64,000 bases of DNA from Oscillospiraceae bacterium. Its GTDB lineage: Bacteria; Bacillota; Clostridia; Oscillospirales; Acutalibacteraceae. Of this stretch, positions 28,683-37,533 are shown in pieces. The stretch is from contig JAISGQ010000018.1 of NCBI GenBank assembly GCA_031262985.1, positions 62,001 through 126,000 of the forward strand, written 5' to 3'. The position numbers and the translations under genes are program-made. The first letter of the stretch is position 1. Each line of letters starts with the position of its first letter. The notes under the pieces are model-generated. The model was not told where the DNA came from. It did not search any database and saw only the letters and a program-made list of their open reading frames with translations.

Positions 28683-30962
28683 TTACTTATCGCTTCCGTC
28701 AAGTGCCGACCTTATGGCTTCCTCCGCCTCGAAGGTAAGCTCCGCCGCAGTCTCTGCGTTGACCGCCTCGGCGATTATCCTGATTGCTCTGCCGCTTCCC
28801 GAGGGAATGAGCCGCACCGCTCCCCTGCTGATATTCTCTATTATCCCCTCATTTGAATAAATATAGGAGTGGTGCTTCGACTCTATCAAATTACCTATAA
28901 TCTCGCTCGGAGAGGCGGATATAGCCACAAATTTATTTTGTATGCTCTTTTTCGGCATCATCTCGAGTATATTGGAGACGGAGTCGCCGTTGTTCTTTAT
29001 GACATGGAGGAGCTTTACCGCCGTCATCAGTCCGTCACGGGTAAACATCTGATTTTTAGCCGTCTCCCTCGCCGTATCGTCCCCGCCCGTAGTCGAGGAG
29101 TTGTAGCGCATTATTTCTCCTCCCAGTATCTCCGCGTAGCTGTCGAACCAGAGAGGAGCGGTCTCCCTTACCGCACAGCTTGCGCCGCTGCTGAGGTTCT
29201 TGTACAGGGAGAGTGCCAGGGCGCGGTCGCTGTCAAGCTCCTCTCCGCCAGAGAGGCGAACGCTTATATCTTTTCCGAAATTCTCTGTTTTTATCTTTAT
29301 GCTGCCGTCTTCGTCTCCGACTATAACTCCTAACTTCGTAAGTGCGAGGGAGAGTATTTCCGCAGACAACTCGTCGTCTCCGCTCACTGACACGCTCAGC
29401 CCCTCAAGTCCGCCCGGAGCAAAGCTTATCAGAGAATTTTGGTAAATTTCAAATATTCCGTTTATTTTAGAGGGGTAGGATACCTCCTTCCCGCCTACAG
29501 CCGGAGTTTCAGCCCGCAGCATGAGTGATTCGAGCTGTCTCTCCTCCTTTCGGGAGAAGGGCACTCCGTTCTTTGAGTAAACGCCTATGCTCAGCTTTTC
29601 CGATTTTCCTATGAACACCCCTATGGAGGAGTTGCACAAATCTTCCGCGAAGGCAACAAGAGGTAAAATAGCATTGCCCAAATCGAGGGCTGCTCCTCCC
29701 GCCGACATGATTCCGGCTATAACCGCGCTTTTACAGCAAAACTCAGCCGCGCCTGAGGAGGCGGCGACCACTATCCTACCCTTGCTCATGCCCGCGAGCG
29801 ACTGCCCTAATCTCACGCAGAACTGGGGCGTTATCTCCGAGCCGAAGTCGCCCTCGAAGCCATTGTCGTCGAGCAGAACTGTGTCGCAGGAGCCGAATTT
29901 GACGTTGTTGCGTATTATTGATTTTTTGTAGATGTTCTTCTCCGGCCATATTCTGACCGACGGCTTTACCGTCACCTCGTCGCCCAGTACAGTGCCCGCG
30001 CCGATTACCGCCTGCTCGAGTATGCAACACCTCTCGCCTATTTTCACATTTTCGCATATGAGAGAGCCGCTTATGTGAGTTCCTGAGGAGATAAAGCTGT
30101 TTTTGAGAATGACACTGCCGCTTATTTTTACTCCGCTCTCTATGACACAGTTGTCCTCAATCACGCAGTCGGAAAGCACCGCGTCGGGAGCTATTCTCAC
30201 GTTGTTTCCCGTCATGATGCCATTTTTTGCGTTATCCCTGTTAAGCTCCGTCTCCACCTTGTCGCTCATTATATCGCTCTGGCAGGAGATATATGTGCCT
30301 ATATCCCCTATATCGCACCAGTAGCCGTCCGCCTTATACACGTTTATCGGCATGGAGTGCGACATCATGCGCGGGAATAAATCGCCCGCAAAATCGTATT
30401 TTTCATTTTTCGGAATCATTTTGAGGACGTTCGGGCTGATTATATATATGCCCGTGTTCGCCTCTCTCGACACCGCCTGACTGTAGGGAGGTTTTTCTAT
30501 AAATCGGCTCACAAACCGCTTCTCGTCGCTTACTACTAAGCCGAACTCCCGCGGGTCGGCTACTTCGGAGGTAACGATGGTCGCCTCCGCGCCGCTTTTT
30601 CGGTGGCTGTCGATAATCTCGCTTAAATTAAAATCAGTCAGGGCGTCTCCGCTGACTATCAGTATATCCTCCTCTGTGTCTTCGACCGCGTTTCGTACTC
30701 CGCCCGCCGTTCCCATAGGGGTGTTCTCTATGACAAAGCGGAGGTTTATGTTTTTGTACCGTCCGTTCTCAAAGTGACTTATAATCTCATCGGGCATATA
30801 TTTGAGTGTTATTTCGGCGTTCTCTACTCCGTGCCTGCACAATAAATCGAGAATGTACTCTATTGTGGGCTTGCCGCACAGGCGTGACATTGGTTTCGGC
30901 TGACTGCACGTTAGCGGTCTAAGCCTTACTCCCTCGCCGCCCGCCATTATTACTGCTCTCAT
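28683..30962 (-). CDS. Sugar nucleotidyltransferase fused to degenerate phosphomannomutase
   Basis: A 759-residue fusion. Residues 1-230 are a nucleotidyltransferase of the mannose-1-phosphate guanylyltransferase type (MAGGEGVRLRPLT, PKPM, GDALTDF, GYWCDIG). Residues 245-365 form left-handed beta-helix repeats (VRIAPDAVLSDCVIEDNCVI...). Residues about 375-750 resemble a phosphohexomutase. In that last part the catalytic TASHNP loop reads FIGKSEKLS and the metal loop DGDADR reads GDEDGSI, so mutase activity is unlikely. Known family fusions exist in Bacillota and cyanobacteria; the exact sugar (mannose or glucose) cannot be read here. Confidence 0.85.
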   Translation of the reverse strand: MRAVIMAGGEGVRLRPLTCSQPKPMSRLCGKPTIEYILDLLCRHGVENAEITLKYMPDEIISHFENGRYKNINLRFVIENTPMGTAGGVRNAVEDTEEDILIVSGDALTDFNLSEIIDSHRKSGAEATIVTSEVADPREFGLVVSDEKRFVSRFIEKPPYSQAVSREANTGIYIISPNVLKMIPKNEKYDFAGDLFPRMMSHSMPINVYKADGYWCDIGDIGTYISCQSDIMSDKVETELNRDNAKNGIMTGNNVRIAPDAVLSDCVIEDNCVIESGVKISGSVILKNSFISSGTHISGSLICENVKIGERCCILEQAVIGAGTVLGDEVTVKPSVRIWPEKNIYKKSIIRNNVKFGSCDTVLLDDNGFEGDFGSEITPQFCVRLGQSLAGMSKGRIVVAASSGAAEFCCKSAVIAGIMSAGGAALDLGNAILPLVAFAEDLCNSSIGVFIGKSEKLSIGVYSKNGVPFSRKEERQLESLMLRAETPAVGGKEVSYPSKINGIFEIYQNSLISFAPGGLEGLSVSVSGDDELSAEILSLALTKLGVIVGDEDGSIKIKTENFGKDISVRLSGGEELDSDRALALSLYKNLSSGASCAVRETAPLWFDSYAEILGGEIMRYNSSTTGGDDTARETAKNQMFTRDGLMTAVKLLHVIKNNGDSVSNILEMMPKKSIQNKFVAISASPSEIIGNLIESKHHSYIYSNEGIIENISRGAVRLIPSGSGRAIRIIAEAVNAETAAELTFEAEEAIRSALDGSDK

Positions 30963-31048
30963 TTTTCTTCCTCCTGCGTTTTTACTTCGGATATGATTTG
31001 CTGTTAATATTTTGCTATTAATTCGAAGTATTATTCACATGATGAAGT

Positions 31049-31735
31049 TCACATAACGGAGCTTATGAATATTCCGAGCAGTAATCCCGCCGATATGTAC
31101 TTAATTTTGATGTTTTCCATTCTGCTTATTTCGAGCAACGAACAGTAGATTACTCCTGCCGATGCCGCCGCCATAAAGGCTATGGGTATGTCGCTGTAAA
31201 ACTCCCCCGAAAACACCGCCGCCGCACTCACTGCCGCCTTAATCAGTATGATGAGCAGGGAGTATCTGAAGCTGACAGCACTTTTTCCTACTCCTGCACC
31301 TCTTGCTACTCCTGTGCCTGCCGGCTGAGTTCCCGCCGCTGTCATGAACTGCTCCCCCGAGGACAAAAAGGCGGTGAGCAGGGGATGTACACTCAGGCTG
31401 TAGCTACTGCCCATGGACACCGAAATAACATAGCCTATCCCCCACAGGCTTATGCACCTCCTGCTGCCGGACAGGTATGTGGTGAGAATGACCAGAGCCG
31501 CAACGAGGCAGAGCATCAACGCACCTATCCAGCCTCCGAAAATCGCGCCGTAGTGCCACGCACACTCCCCTGTGATTTTCGATGAATGGTAGATTACGAG
31601 TGCGGACAAAATAACTACGCGAAATTGTTCTCCCGCTATTTTTATTTTTGCCACAATTTTTGATACCACGAAAATTATGACGAAGGAGAATACCGCCTCC
31701 ACCAATATGTAAAACAAATTCAGAGAATCACTCAT
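31049..31735 (-). CDS. Unknown integral membrane protein
   Basis: I do not recognise the family. The 228-residue protein has about six hydrophobic segments (for example LVEAVFSFVIIFVVSKIVA and GALMLCLVAALVILTTYL) and a small glycine-rich loop near residues 130-150 (GTQPAGTGVARGAGVGKS). It precedes the nucleotidyltransferase gene on the same strand after 86 bases and may be co-transcribed. Weak resemblance in layout to stage III/V sporulation membrane proteins is not enough for a call. Confidence 0.65.
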   Translation of the reverse strand: MSDSLNLFYILVEAVFSFVIIFVVSKIVAKIKIAGEQFRVVILSALVIYHSSKITGECAWHYGAIFGGWIGALMLCLVAALVILTTYLSGSRRCISLWGIGYVISVSMGSSYSLSVHPLLTAFLSSGEQFMTAAGTQPAGTGVARGAGVGKSAVSFRYSLLIILIKAAVSAAAVFSGEFYSDIPIAFMAAASAGVIYCSLLEISRMENIKIKYISAGLLLGIFISSVM

Positions 31736-31817
31736 ACCATCACACTCCAGTTTTAAAAAGCAAATCCTTAATTAATATGAATATATTCTCTTAAATATCA
31801 TAAGGAGTTTATATCAG

Positions 31818-31846
31818 TTGCATTTTGTGAAAATCAGTGGTAAACT
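31818..31846 (+). promoter_or_regulatory. Probable rnhA promoter
   Basis: TTGCAT (31818-31823), 17 bases, TAAACT (31841-31846), about 50 bases upstream of the rnhA start codon. Confidence 0.5.
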
Positions 31847-31896
31847 CTACAGCGACTTACCTCTCGAAGGGTAATTTGCTATAGGAGTGTGAATAT

Positions 31897-32343
31897 ATGC
31901 AAAACGACGTTTTAGTCAAAATATATACAGACGGTGCGTGTTCGGGTAATCCCGGTCCGGGCGGCTGGGGAGCAATCCTCATGTACGGCGAACACGAGAA
32001 GGAGCTTTCGGGCGGAGAACCGCTCACTACCAACAACCGAATGGAGCTTACCGCCGTAATTGCGGCTCTCCGGCTTCTCAAACGAAAGTGCCGCGTACTC
32101 GTGACTACCGATTCAAAATATGTGGTAGACGGAATTACGAAGGGGTGGGCGAAATCGTGGCGTGCGAAGGGGTGGATAAAATCCGACCGCAAGCCGGCTC
32201 TCAACCCCGATTTGTGGGGGGAGCTGCTCGAGTTGACGGAGTACCACGATGTGTCCTTCAACTGGATAAAGGGACACGCGGGTAATGAGTACAACGAAAG
32301 ATGTGACAAATTAGCAGTAGCCGAAAGCCAAAAATTTAAATAA
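31897..32343 (+). CDS. rnhA: Ribonuclease HI
   Basis: Degrades RNA in RNA-DNA hybrids. The 148 residues show the DEDD catalytic set: D in [18 protein letters not shown] in NNRMELTA, D in [12 protein letters not shown] and D in CDKLAV. Complete and of typical length. ATG is preceded by AGGAGTG. The 170-residue minus-strand ORF over it is a shadow. Confidence 0.96.
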   Translation: MQNDVLVKIYTDGACSGNPGPGGWGAILMYGEHEKELSGGEPLTTNNRMELTAVIAALRLLKRKCRVLVTTDSKYVVDGITKGWAKSWRAKGWIKSDRKPALNPDLWGELLELTEYHDVSFNWIKGHAGNEYNERCDKLAVAESQKFK

Positions 32344-32386
32344 TCTGCCGTTTTTTTACTGTTTTGCATATTTTTCTATTTAACTA

Positions 32387-32415
32387 TTGCAAAGTGGAGT
32401 AAAAAGGTATATATT
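32387..32415 (+). promoter_or_regulatory. Probable nifS-nifU promoter
   Basis: TTGCAA (32387-32392), 17 bases, TATATT (32410-32415). If used, repeat copy B lies wholly inside the roughly 300-base 5' leader of the nifS mRNA. Confidence 0.5.
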
Positions 32416-32447
32416 TAAGTTAAAGTAGGTGGAGGGATTCGCTGATG

Positions 32448-32676
32448 CTAAAATCTGTTGCCAAAGAGTTAAAGTTTAGGTCAAGCCTTTCCAAAGGCTT
32501 GCAGGTTCTTAGGACAGCGTCCTAAGTCGCTCTCCGCAGAGAGCGAAACACCCTTATCGTCAGAAAAACGCAGGAGGGGTAGGAAAAAATGTCCCTAAGG
32601 ACATTTTTTCCGTAGGGGAACCCTCGTCGGGGGTTCCCCTGTGTAGGTCGCCTGCGACCTACTTATACTAAAATCT
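32448..32676 (+). repeat. Multi-hairpin dispersed repeat, copy B (complete)
   Basis: Reference copy. In order: terminal AAAATCTGTTGCCAAAGAG; hairpin 1 AAGCCTTT/AAAGGCTT; hairpin 2 TTAGGAC/GTCCTAA; hairpin 3 TCGCTCTC/GAGAGCGA around CGCA; motif CGTCAGAAAAACGCAG; hairpin 5 GGAAAAAATGTCC/GGACATTTTTTCC around CTAA; hairpin 6 AGGGGAACCC/GGGTTCCCCT; hairpin 7 GTAGGTCGC/GCGACCTAC. CTAAAATCT occurs at both ends (32448 and 32668). Confidence 0.9.
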
Positions 32677-32723
32677 AACTGATTTGCTTGTTTTAATCAG
32701 TTTTTTTGGAAAGGACAATCCTT

Positions 32724-33905
32724 ATGAAGAGATTTGTTTATGCGGACAATGCCGCCACTACTCCCGTATCGCCTGTTGTTCTCGGCAAGATGACGGAGGT
32801 TTTAACCGATGTGTACGGAAACCCCTCCTCCATATACTCAAAGGGCAGGGAAGCCGCCGTCTTACTCGCCGAGGCGAGAGCAAAAATAGCAGGCGCGATA
32901 GGAGCTACCGAGAGGGAGATTTTCTTTACCTCCGGCGGCTCGGAGGCGGACAACTGGGCTATCAAGGGTGCTGCCGAGGTGATGGCGAAGAAGGGGAAAA
33001 AGCACATCATCACAACCGCTTTCGAGCATCACGCCGTCCTCCACTGCACTCAGAAGCTTGAGAAGAACGGCTTCGACGTGACCTACCTCCCTGTCAACAG
33101 CGACGGAGTTGTAAAGCTCGACGACTTCACTGCCGCCCTGAGGGAGGACACAGGGCTGGTCACTATAATGATGGCGAACAACGAAATCGGCACAGTACAG
33201 CCGATTTCGGAGATAGGAAAAATCTGCCGCGAGAAGGGTATTCTCCTCCACACCGACGCGGTTCAGGCTATGGGGCATATTCCCATAAACGTAGCGGACC
33301 TCTCGGTCGATATGCTTTCAGTCTCGGGGCACAAACTCCACGCCGCGAAGGGAGTTGGATTCCTCTACATCCGAAGGGGCGTGAGGATTGCTAACCTGAT
33401 GGACGGCGGCGCGCAGGAGTCCATGCGCCGCGCGGGGACGGAAAATACCGCCTCCATAGCGGGAATGGCGGCGGCAGTAGAAGACGCCGTAGCCCACATG
33501 GACGAGCGGCACTCCAAGATTTTGGCTATGAGAGAACGGCTTATAGACGAAGTTCTCAAAATAGAGCGGTCTCGGCTCAACGGCTCGCGTACCGAACGGC
33601 TGCCCGGCAACGCCAATTTCTGCTTTGAGGGCATTGAGGGCGAATCTCTGCTCCTCATGCTGGACAATCTCGGCGTGTGCGCCTCCTCCGGCTCTGCCTG
33701 CACGTCAGGCTCACTCGACCCAAGTCATGTTCTCCTCGCGATAGGATTGCCCCACGAGATAGCTCACGGCTCGCTCAGAATCAGCCTTGACTACACCAAC
33801 ACGGAGGAGAATGTGGACTACATTCTCGAAATTCTCCCCACTATCGTCAGAAAACTGCGCGATATGTCTCCTCTTTGGGACAGGATTATCGGCAGTCAGA
33901 AATAA
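32724..33905 (+). CDS. nifS: Cysteine desulfurase
   Basis: PLP enzyme that takes sulfur from cysteine for Fe-S cluster assembly. Start set at ATG 32724 ([16 protein letters not shown]), with AAAGGAC upstream, giving 393 residues; the track begins at a TTG 18 bases earlier. The PLP lysine lies in [12 protein letters not shown], the histidine in FEHHAVLH, and the sulfur-carrying cysteine in [16 protein letters not shown]. Followed after 25 bases by the scaffold gene nifU, its functional partner. Confidence 0.95.
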   Translation: MKRFVYADNAATTPVSPVVLGKMTEVLTDVYGNPSSIYSKGREAAVLLAEARAKIAGAIGATEREIFFTSGGSEADNWAIKGAAEVMAKKGKKHIITTAFEHHAVLHCTQKLEKNGFDVTYLPVNSDGVVKLDDFTAALREDTGLVTIMMANNEIGTVQPISEIGKICREKGILLHTDAVQAMGHIPINVADLSVDMLSVSGHKLHAAKGVGFLYIRRGVRIANLMDGGAQESMRRAGTENTASIAGMAAAVEDAVAHMDERHSKILAMRERLIDEVLKIERSRLNGSRTERLPGNANFCFEGIEGESLLLMLDNLGVCASSGSACTSGSLDPSHVLLAIGLPHEIAHGSLRISLDYTNTEENVDYILEILPTIVRKLRDMSPLWDRIIGSQK

Positions 33906-33930
33906 GTATATTTTACGGAGGTATTGTTTT

Positions 33931-34374
33931 ATGTACAGTGCTAAGGTTATGGATCATTTTGCCAATCCCCGCAATGTGGGAGAACTCGCCGACGCTAACG
34001 GAGTGGGCGAAGTGGGAAACCCCAGATGCGGCGATATTATGCGTATGTACCTCAAAATAGAAAACGGGATTATTGAGGACGTAAGGTTTAAGACTTTCGG
34101 ATGCGGCGCGGCTGTGGCTACGAGTTCGATGGCTACCGAGCTTGTCAAGGGCAAGTCGCTTGAGGACGCGCTTTTGGTCACCAACAAGGCTGTTATGGAT
34201 GCTCTTGACGGACTTCCTCCCGCAAAGATTCACTGCTCCGTCCTCGCCGAACAGGCTATCAAGGCGGCTCTGTGGGACTACTACACCAATATAGGGGTAG
34301 ACCCCAAGCCTATCTTAGGGGAGATTGAATCCGACTGCCACGGATGCTGCGGCACAGAGGGCTGCGGGGTTTAA
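33931..34374 (+). CDS. nifU: Fe-S cluster scaffold NifU/IscU with Cys-rich tail
   Basis: Scaffold on which Fe-S clusters are built with the upstream desulfurase. I use ATG 33931, preceded by ACGGAGGT, giving 147 residues; the track's longer version only reads through the nifS end. The three scaffold cysteines are in GNPRCGD, TFGCGAA and IHCSVLAE. Beyond residue 130 there is an additional short tail SDCHGCCGTEGCGV with four cysteines, not part of the standard IscU core. Confidence 0.94.
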   Translation: MYSAKVMDHFANPRNVGELADANGVGEVGNPRCGDIMRMYLKIENGIIEDVRFKTFGCGAAVATSSMATELVKGKSLEDALLVTNKAVMDALDGLPPAKIHCSVLAEQAIKAALWDYYTNIGVDPKPILGEIESDCHGCCGTEGCGV

Positions 34375-34380
34375 GAATAA

Positions 34381-34670
34381 ACTAAAATCTGTTGCCAAGG
34401 AGTTAGAATTTGGGTCAAGCCTTTGCAAAGGCTTGCATGGTTCACATTCTAAATTAACTAACAAAACAATGCAAGAAAAGCCTAAAAAGTCATATGTGAA
34501 ATTTTTTCGTGCTTTTCTTTGTTGTTTTCTAAGTTAATTTAGAATCGGACAGAGTCTTAAGTCGCTCTCCGCAGAGAGCGAAACTCTTTTATCGTCAGAA
34601 AAACGCAGTGAGGGAGCATGGACCCCTCGTCGGGGGTTCCCTGTGTAGGTCGCCTTGCGACCTACTTATT
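34381..34670 (+). repeat. Multi-hairpin dispersed repeat, copy C (interrupted)
   Basis: Forward copy after nifU. It keeps hairpin 1 (AAGCCTTT/AAAGGCTT), hairpin 3 (identical to copy B), the CGTCAGAAAAACGCAG motif, hairpin 6 in shortened form (GGACCCC/GGGGGTTCC) and hairpin 7. Hairpin 5 is lost, and hairpin 2 is split by a 100-base inserted element. It probably also ends the nifS-nifU transcript. Confidence 0.88.
34446..34545. mobile_element. 100-base MITE-like element nested in copy C
   Basis: Terminal inverted repeats start ATTCTAAATTAACT on both ends and continue imperfectly for about 36 bases (ACAAAACAATGCAAGAAAAG against AGAAAACAACAAAGAAAAG). No coding capacity. It splits hairpin 2 of copy C. 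A target duplication is not clear. A matching end fragment is present in copy A. Confidence 0.65.
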
Positions 34671-34762
34671 ATTTATACTGATAACCAATTAAAATATCTA
34701 TGCCTTTATAAAATTTTCGTCATATATAGTATCAGTTATTACCGAACGGAGTAGTTTATCAT

Positions 34763-35404
34763 ATGAAATATTCACACATTATCTGGGATTTTAACGGCAC
34801 TCTCCTCGACGATATGGAGGCGGGAATAAAGAGCGAAAACGTACTTCTCCAAAGGCGGAATATGCCTCTAATCGAGAGTGAGGAGCAGTATCGCGCCGCC
34901 TTTTGCTTCCCCGTCATTGATTTTTACAAGAAGCTGGGCTACGACTTCTCCCGCGAAAGCTACTCCGAGTTAGCCTGCGAGTGGACGGAGCAGTACATAA
35001 AATTTTCCGCAGACGCGAAGCTTTTCCCCTACGTTCCGACTATCCTCGGCATGATACAGCAGACGGGAGCAAGGCAGATTATTTTGTCCGCGAGCGAGCA
35101 GACACTCCTTCGCGGGCAGGTGGAGAAGCTGGGTATACTTGAGTATTTTGATACTGTACTGGGGCTTGATAACAACCACGCCCTCGACAAGACGGCTATC
35201 GCAAAACAGTGGGTCGCAGAGGAGAAGCCGCAAAAAATGCTCCTCATAGGCGACACCTCCCACGATATGGAGGTAGCCGAAAGTATCGGCGCGGACTGTC
35301 TGCTGATTGCAAACGGGCATCAGTCCTACAACTATCTGAAAGAGCGGGGAGCTACACTCCTCGGCACTATTTGCGAAGTGGTGAATTTTCTGGAGATTAT
35401 GTGA
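34763..35404 (+). CDS. HAD family hydrolase, phosphoglycolate-phosphatase-like
   Basis: HAD-superfamily protein of 213 residues with a helical cap after motif I. Motif I reads WDFNGTLLDD, so the usual second aspartate (DxD) is asparagine; motif II is LSASE, motif III lysine near DKTAIAKQW, and motif IV GDTSHDMEVA. The D-to-N change at the acid/base position is known in some clostridial members and casts doubt on ordinary phosphatase turnover. Substrate unknown. Start ATG 34763 has GGAG about 12 bases upstream. Confidence 0.85.
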   Translation: MKYSHIIWDFNGTLLDDMEAGIKSENVLLQRRNMPLIESEEQYRAAFCFPVIDFYKKLGYDFSRESYSELACEWTEQYIKFSADAKLFPYVPTILGMIQQTGARQIILSASEQTLLRGQVEKLGILEYFDTVLGLDNNHALDKTAIAKQWVAEEKPQKMLLIGDTSHDMEVAESIGADCLLIANGHQSYNYLKERGATLLGTICEVVNFLEIM

Positions 35405-35471
35405 TGTGTGGAACTGCGAAAAAACAGCAAAGTGAATGAGATTAACAGAGTGTTGTATGGGGGACTGCCGA

Positions 35472-35936
35472 ATGCCAAAAGCTGAAATCACAACAATGGT
35501 AATGATACAAAACCCCGCCACAGGTAAGGTTCTCGTGCAGGAACGGGTGAAAAATTGGAAGGGTTACGCTTTCCCCGGTGGTCACATCAACGACGGCGAG
35601 AGCTTATACGACTGCGCCGTGCGGGAGATTCGGGAAGAAACCGGACTTGTCATCCGAAATCTGAAATCTTGCGGATTGGTGCATTGGTTCAACAATAAAA
35701 CGTCTGACCGTATGATGATATTTTTGTACAAGACAAGTGATTTTAAGGGCGAGGTCATCTCTAACGATGAGGGGATAAACGATTGGATGGATGTTGCCGC
35801 ACTTCGAGCTGCCTTGAACAGCGGAAAGCAGACAAACAGCTTTTACGTTTATCAACCGCTCTTTTTTGACGATAAATACAGTGAAGCTTTCTGCTCGTGG
35901 AACGACGACGAACCTTTTGAGATGGAGTACAGATAA
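35472..35936 (+). CDS. NUDIX hydrolase, MutT/8-oxo-dGTP type
   Basis: Pyrophosphohydrolase with a complete Nudix box, GGHINDGESLYDCAVREIREETGL. The early part (AEITTMVMIQNPATGKVLVQ) resembles nucleoside-triphosphate-cleaning MutT enzymes. I start at ATG 35472 (MPKAEITTMV), 154 residues, as homologues begin there; ATGs at 35436 and 35457 are possible and lack a better ribosome site. It is likely co-transcribed with the HAD gene 67 bases upstream. The base composition is more AT-rich than in the neighbours. Confidence 0.87.
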   Translation: MPKAEITTMVMIQNPATGKVLVQERVKNWKGYAFPGGHINDGESLYDCAVREIREETGLVIRNLKSCGLVHWFNNKTSDRMMIFLYKTSDFKGEVISNDEGINDWMDVAALRAALNSGKQTNSFYVYQPLFFDDKYSEAFCSWNDDEPFEMEYR

Positions 35937-35962
35937 AGCTTTTTAAACGGTAAATAATACTA

Positions 35963-36062
35963 CGCCGCCCGCAGGCGGTACTTCACGTTGTCCGAAAGGG
36001 CAACACTTCACTCCGCCCGCAGGCGGTGCTTCATGGCATGAAATTCAATTTCATGCCGATTC
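35963..36062. repeat. CTTCAC-linked hairpin array P
   Basis: Four short hairpins in a row separated by linkers such as TACTTCAC, ACTTCACT and GCTTCAT: CCGCC-CGCA-GGCGG, GTTGTCC-GAAA-GGGCAAC, CCGCC-CGCA-GGCGG again, and GGCATGAAAT-TCA-ATTTCATGCC. The array ends at the terminator 36065-36105, in the convergent NUDIX (+) / mgtE (-) junction. The same kind of array is found at 58938-59051. Confidence 0.85.
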
Positions 36063-36064
36063 AC

Positions 36065-36105
36065 AAAGAAACTGTAGCAAAACTTCGTTTTGCTACAGTT
36101 TCTTT
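36065..36105. terminator. Strong bidirectional terminator, NUDIX / mgtE
   Basis: A 19 bp perfect stem (AAAGAAACTGTAGCAAAAC and complement) with a TTC loop. A tract and T tract flank it on both sides, so it can serve both convergent genes. Confidence 0.85.
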
Positions 36106-36110
36106 TATTC

Positions 36111-37460
36111 TTACAGCCCGAGCAATGAGCTTGCAATGGTAAAGTAAACAAAAAGCGAAATCGCATCCACTATAGTAGTGATAAACGGACTTGACATTAC
36201 TGCGGGGTCGAAGCCGAGCTTCTTCGATATAAGCGGCAGAATACAGCCGATAACCTTGGCGATAAGCACCGTCACCCCAATGGTAATGCAAACTACAACG
36301 GCGACCAGAACATCAACTCTGTCGATAAGCATCAGCTTGGCAAAGTTGGCCACCGCAAGTGTTACGCCTACAAGAGCGGAAACCCTTACTTCCTTCCACA
36401 GGACCGACAAGAGGTCGGAAAACGAAATCTCGCCGAGAGAAATTCCTCTTATCACAGTGACGGACGCCTGACTTCCTGCGTTTCCTCCCGTGTCCATGAG
36501 CATGGGGATAAACGCAGTCAGTACGATACTCGCGGCGAGTGCACTCTCGAATGATGTGATTATATACCCCGTAAAAGTGGACGAAATCATGAGTATAAGC
36601 AGCCATGGTATTCTGTTCTTAAATATCGAAAAGATACTCGTTTTCATGTACGGCTTTTCAGAAGGAGTCATAGCCGCCATCTTCTCAATATCCTCCGTAG
36701 CCTCCTCCTGAATGACGTCGATAGCGTCGTCAACCGTCACGATACCCACAAGGCGATTGTCTCCGTCTACAATCGGGATAGCGAGGAAGCCGTATTTGCC
36801 GAGGAGATTAGCCACGTACTCCTGATCGTCATGAGTGCGTGCAAAGACTATATTTGTTTCCATTATGTCACATATCACGGTGTCGCTCTCCTTGAGGAGA
36901 AGCTCGCGAACCGTAACCAAGCCCAGAAGCACTCTGTTCTCATCGGTGACATAGCAGGTGTAAATTGTTTCTTTATCGACACCTGTGCTTCGGATTTTCC
37001 GAAACGCATCCTTTACCGTCATGTCGCGCTTGAGGTTGACATACTCGGTAGTCATAATACTCCCCGCGCTATCCTTAGGATATTGCAGGAACTGATTTAT
37101 AAGATTTCTCTTTTCCATAGGAGTGTTCTGCAAGATTCGTTTTACAACACTCGCGGGCATCTCCTCAATCATATCAACTGTATCATCAAGATACAATTCT
37201 TCGATTACGTCGGAGAGTTCCTTGTCGCTGAACGCCTTTATCAGAACCTCCTGCTCGTCGCTGTCGATATACGCAAATGTGTCCGCCGCCAGCTCCTTCG
37301 GCAGAATTCTGAAAACTACCGGCATCTGAGCCTCGGGCAGTTCCCCAAGAAGCAGGGCAATGTCAACGGGATTTTCGTTTTCGAACAGCTTCCTCATCTC
37401 CACAAACTTCTTGTCCTTCGCAAGCGCAAGAGCAGTGTCGATGAAATTCATCTCATCCAT
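36111..37460 (-). CDS. mgtE: Magnesium transporter MgtE
   Basis: Mg2+ channel/transporter with a cytosolic N-terminal helical domain (about 1-130), two CBS domains (about 135-255) and a C-terminal domain with five membrane helices (from about 285), including the conserved MDTGGNAGSQASVTVIRG. The start is moved from 37598 to the ATG at 37460 (MDEMNFIDTAL), which has AAAGGAGG in front, giving 449 residues, the family size. The 5' leader shows no M-box pattern but carries a possible small ORF. Confidence 0.95.
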   Translation of the reverse strand: MDEMNFIDTALALAKDKKFVEMRKLFENENPVDIALLLGELPEAQMPVVFRILPKELAADTFAYIDSDEQEVLIKAFSDKELSDVIEELYLDDTVDMIEEMPASVVKRILQNTPMEKRNLINQFLQYPKDSAGSIMTTEYVNLKRDMTVKDAFRKIRSTGVDKETIYTCYVTDENRVLLGLVTVRELLLKESDTVICDIMETNIVFARTHDDQEYVANLLGKYGFLAIPIVDGDNRLVGIVTVDDAIDVIQEEATEDIEKMAAMTPSEKPYMKTSIFSIFKNRIPWLLILMISSTFTGYIITSFESALAASIVLTAFIPMLMDTGGNAGSQASVTVIRGISLGEISFSDLLSVLWKEVRVSALVGVTLAVANFAKLMLIDRVDVLVAVVVCITIGVTVLIAKVIGCILPLISKKLGFDPAVMSSPFITTIVDAISLFVYFTIASSLLGL

Positions 37461-37533
37461 GTTTATTCCTCCTTTTTTAGGTTTTGCCAAAAAGGCGGAA
37501 GTACGAAACACGAACCCAATCCAAATGTATATT

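Noticed and set aside
31857-32369. 170-residue minus-strand ORF over rnhA
   Set aside because: RNase HI has all catalytic residues on the plus strand with a good ribosome site; the minus frame has no recognisable domain.
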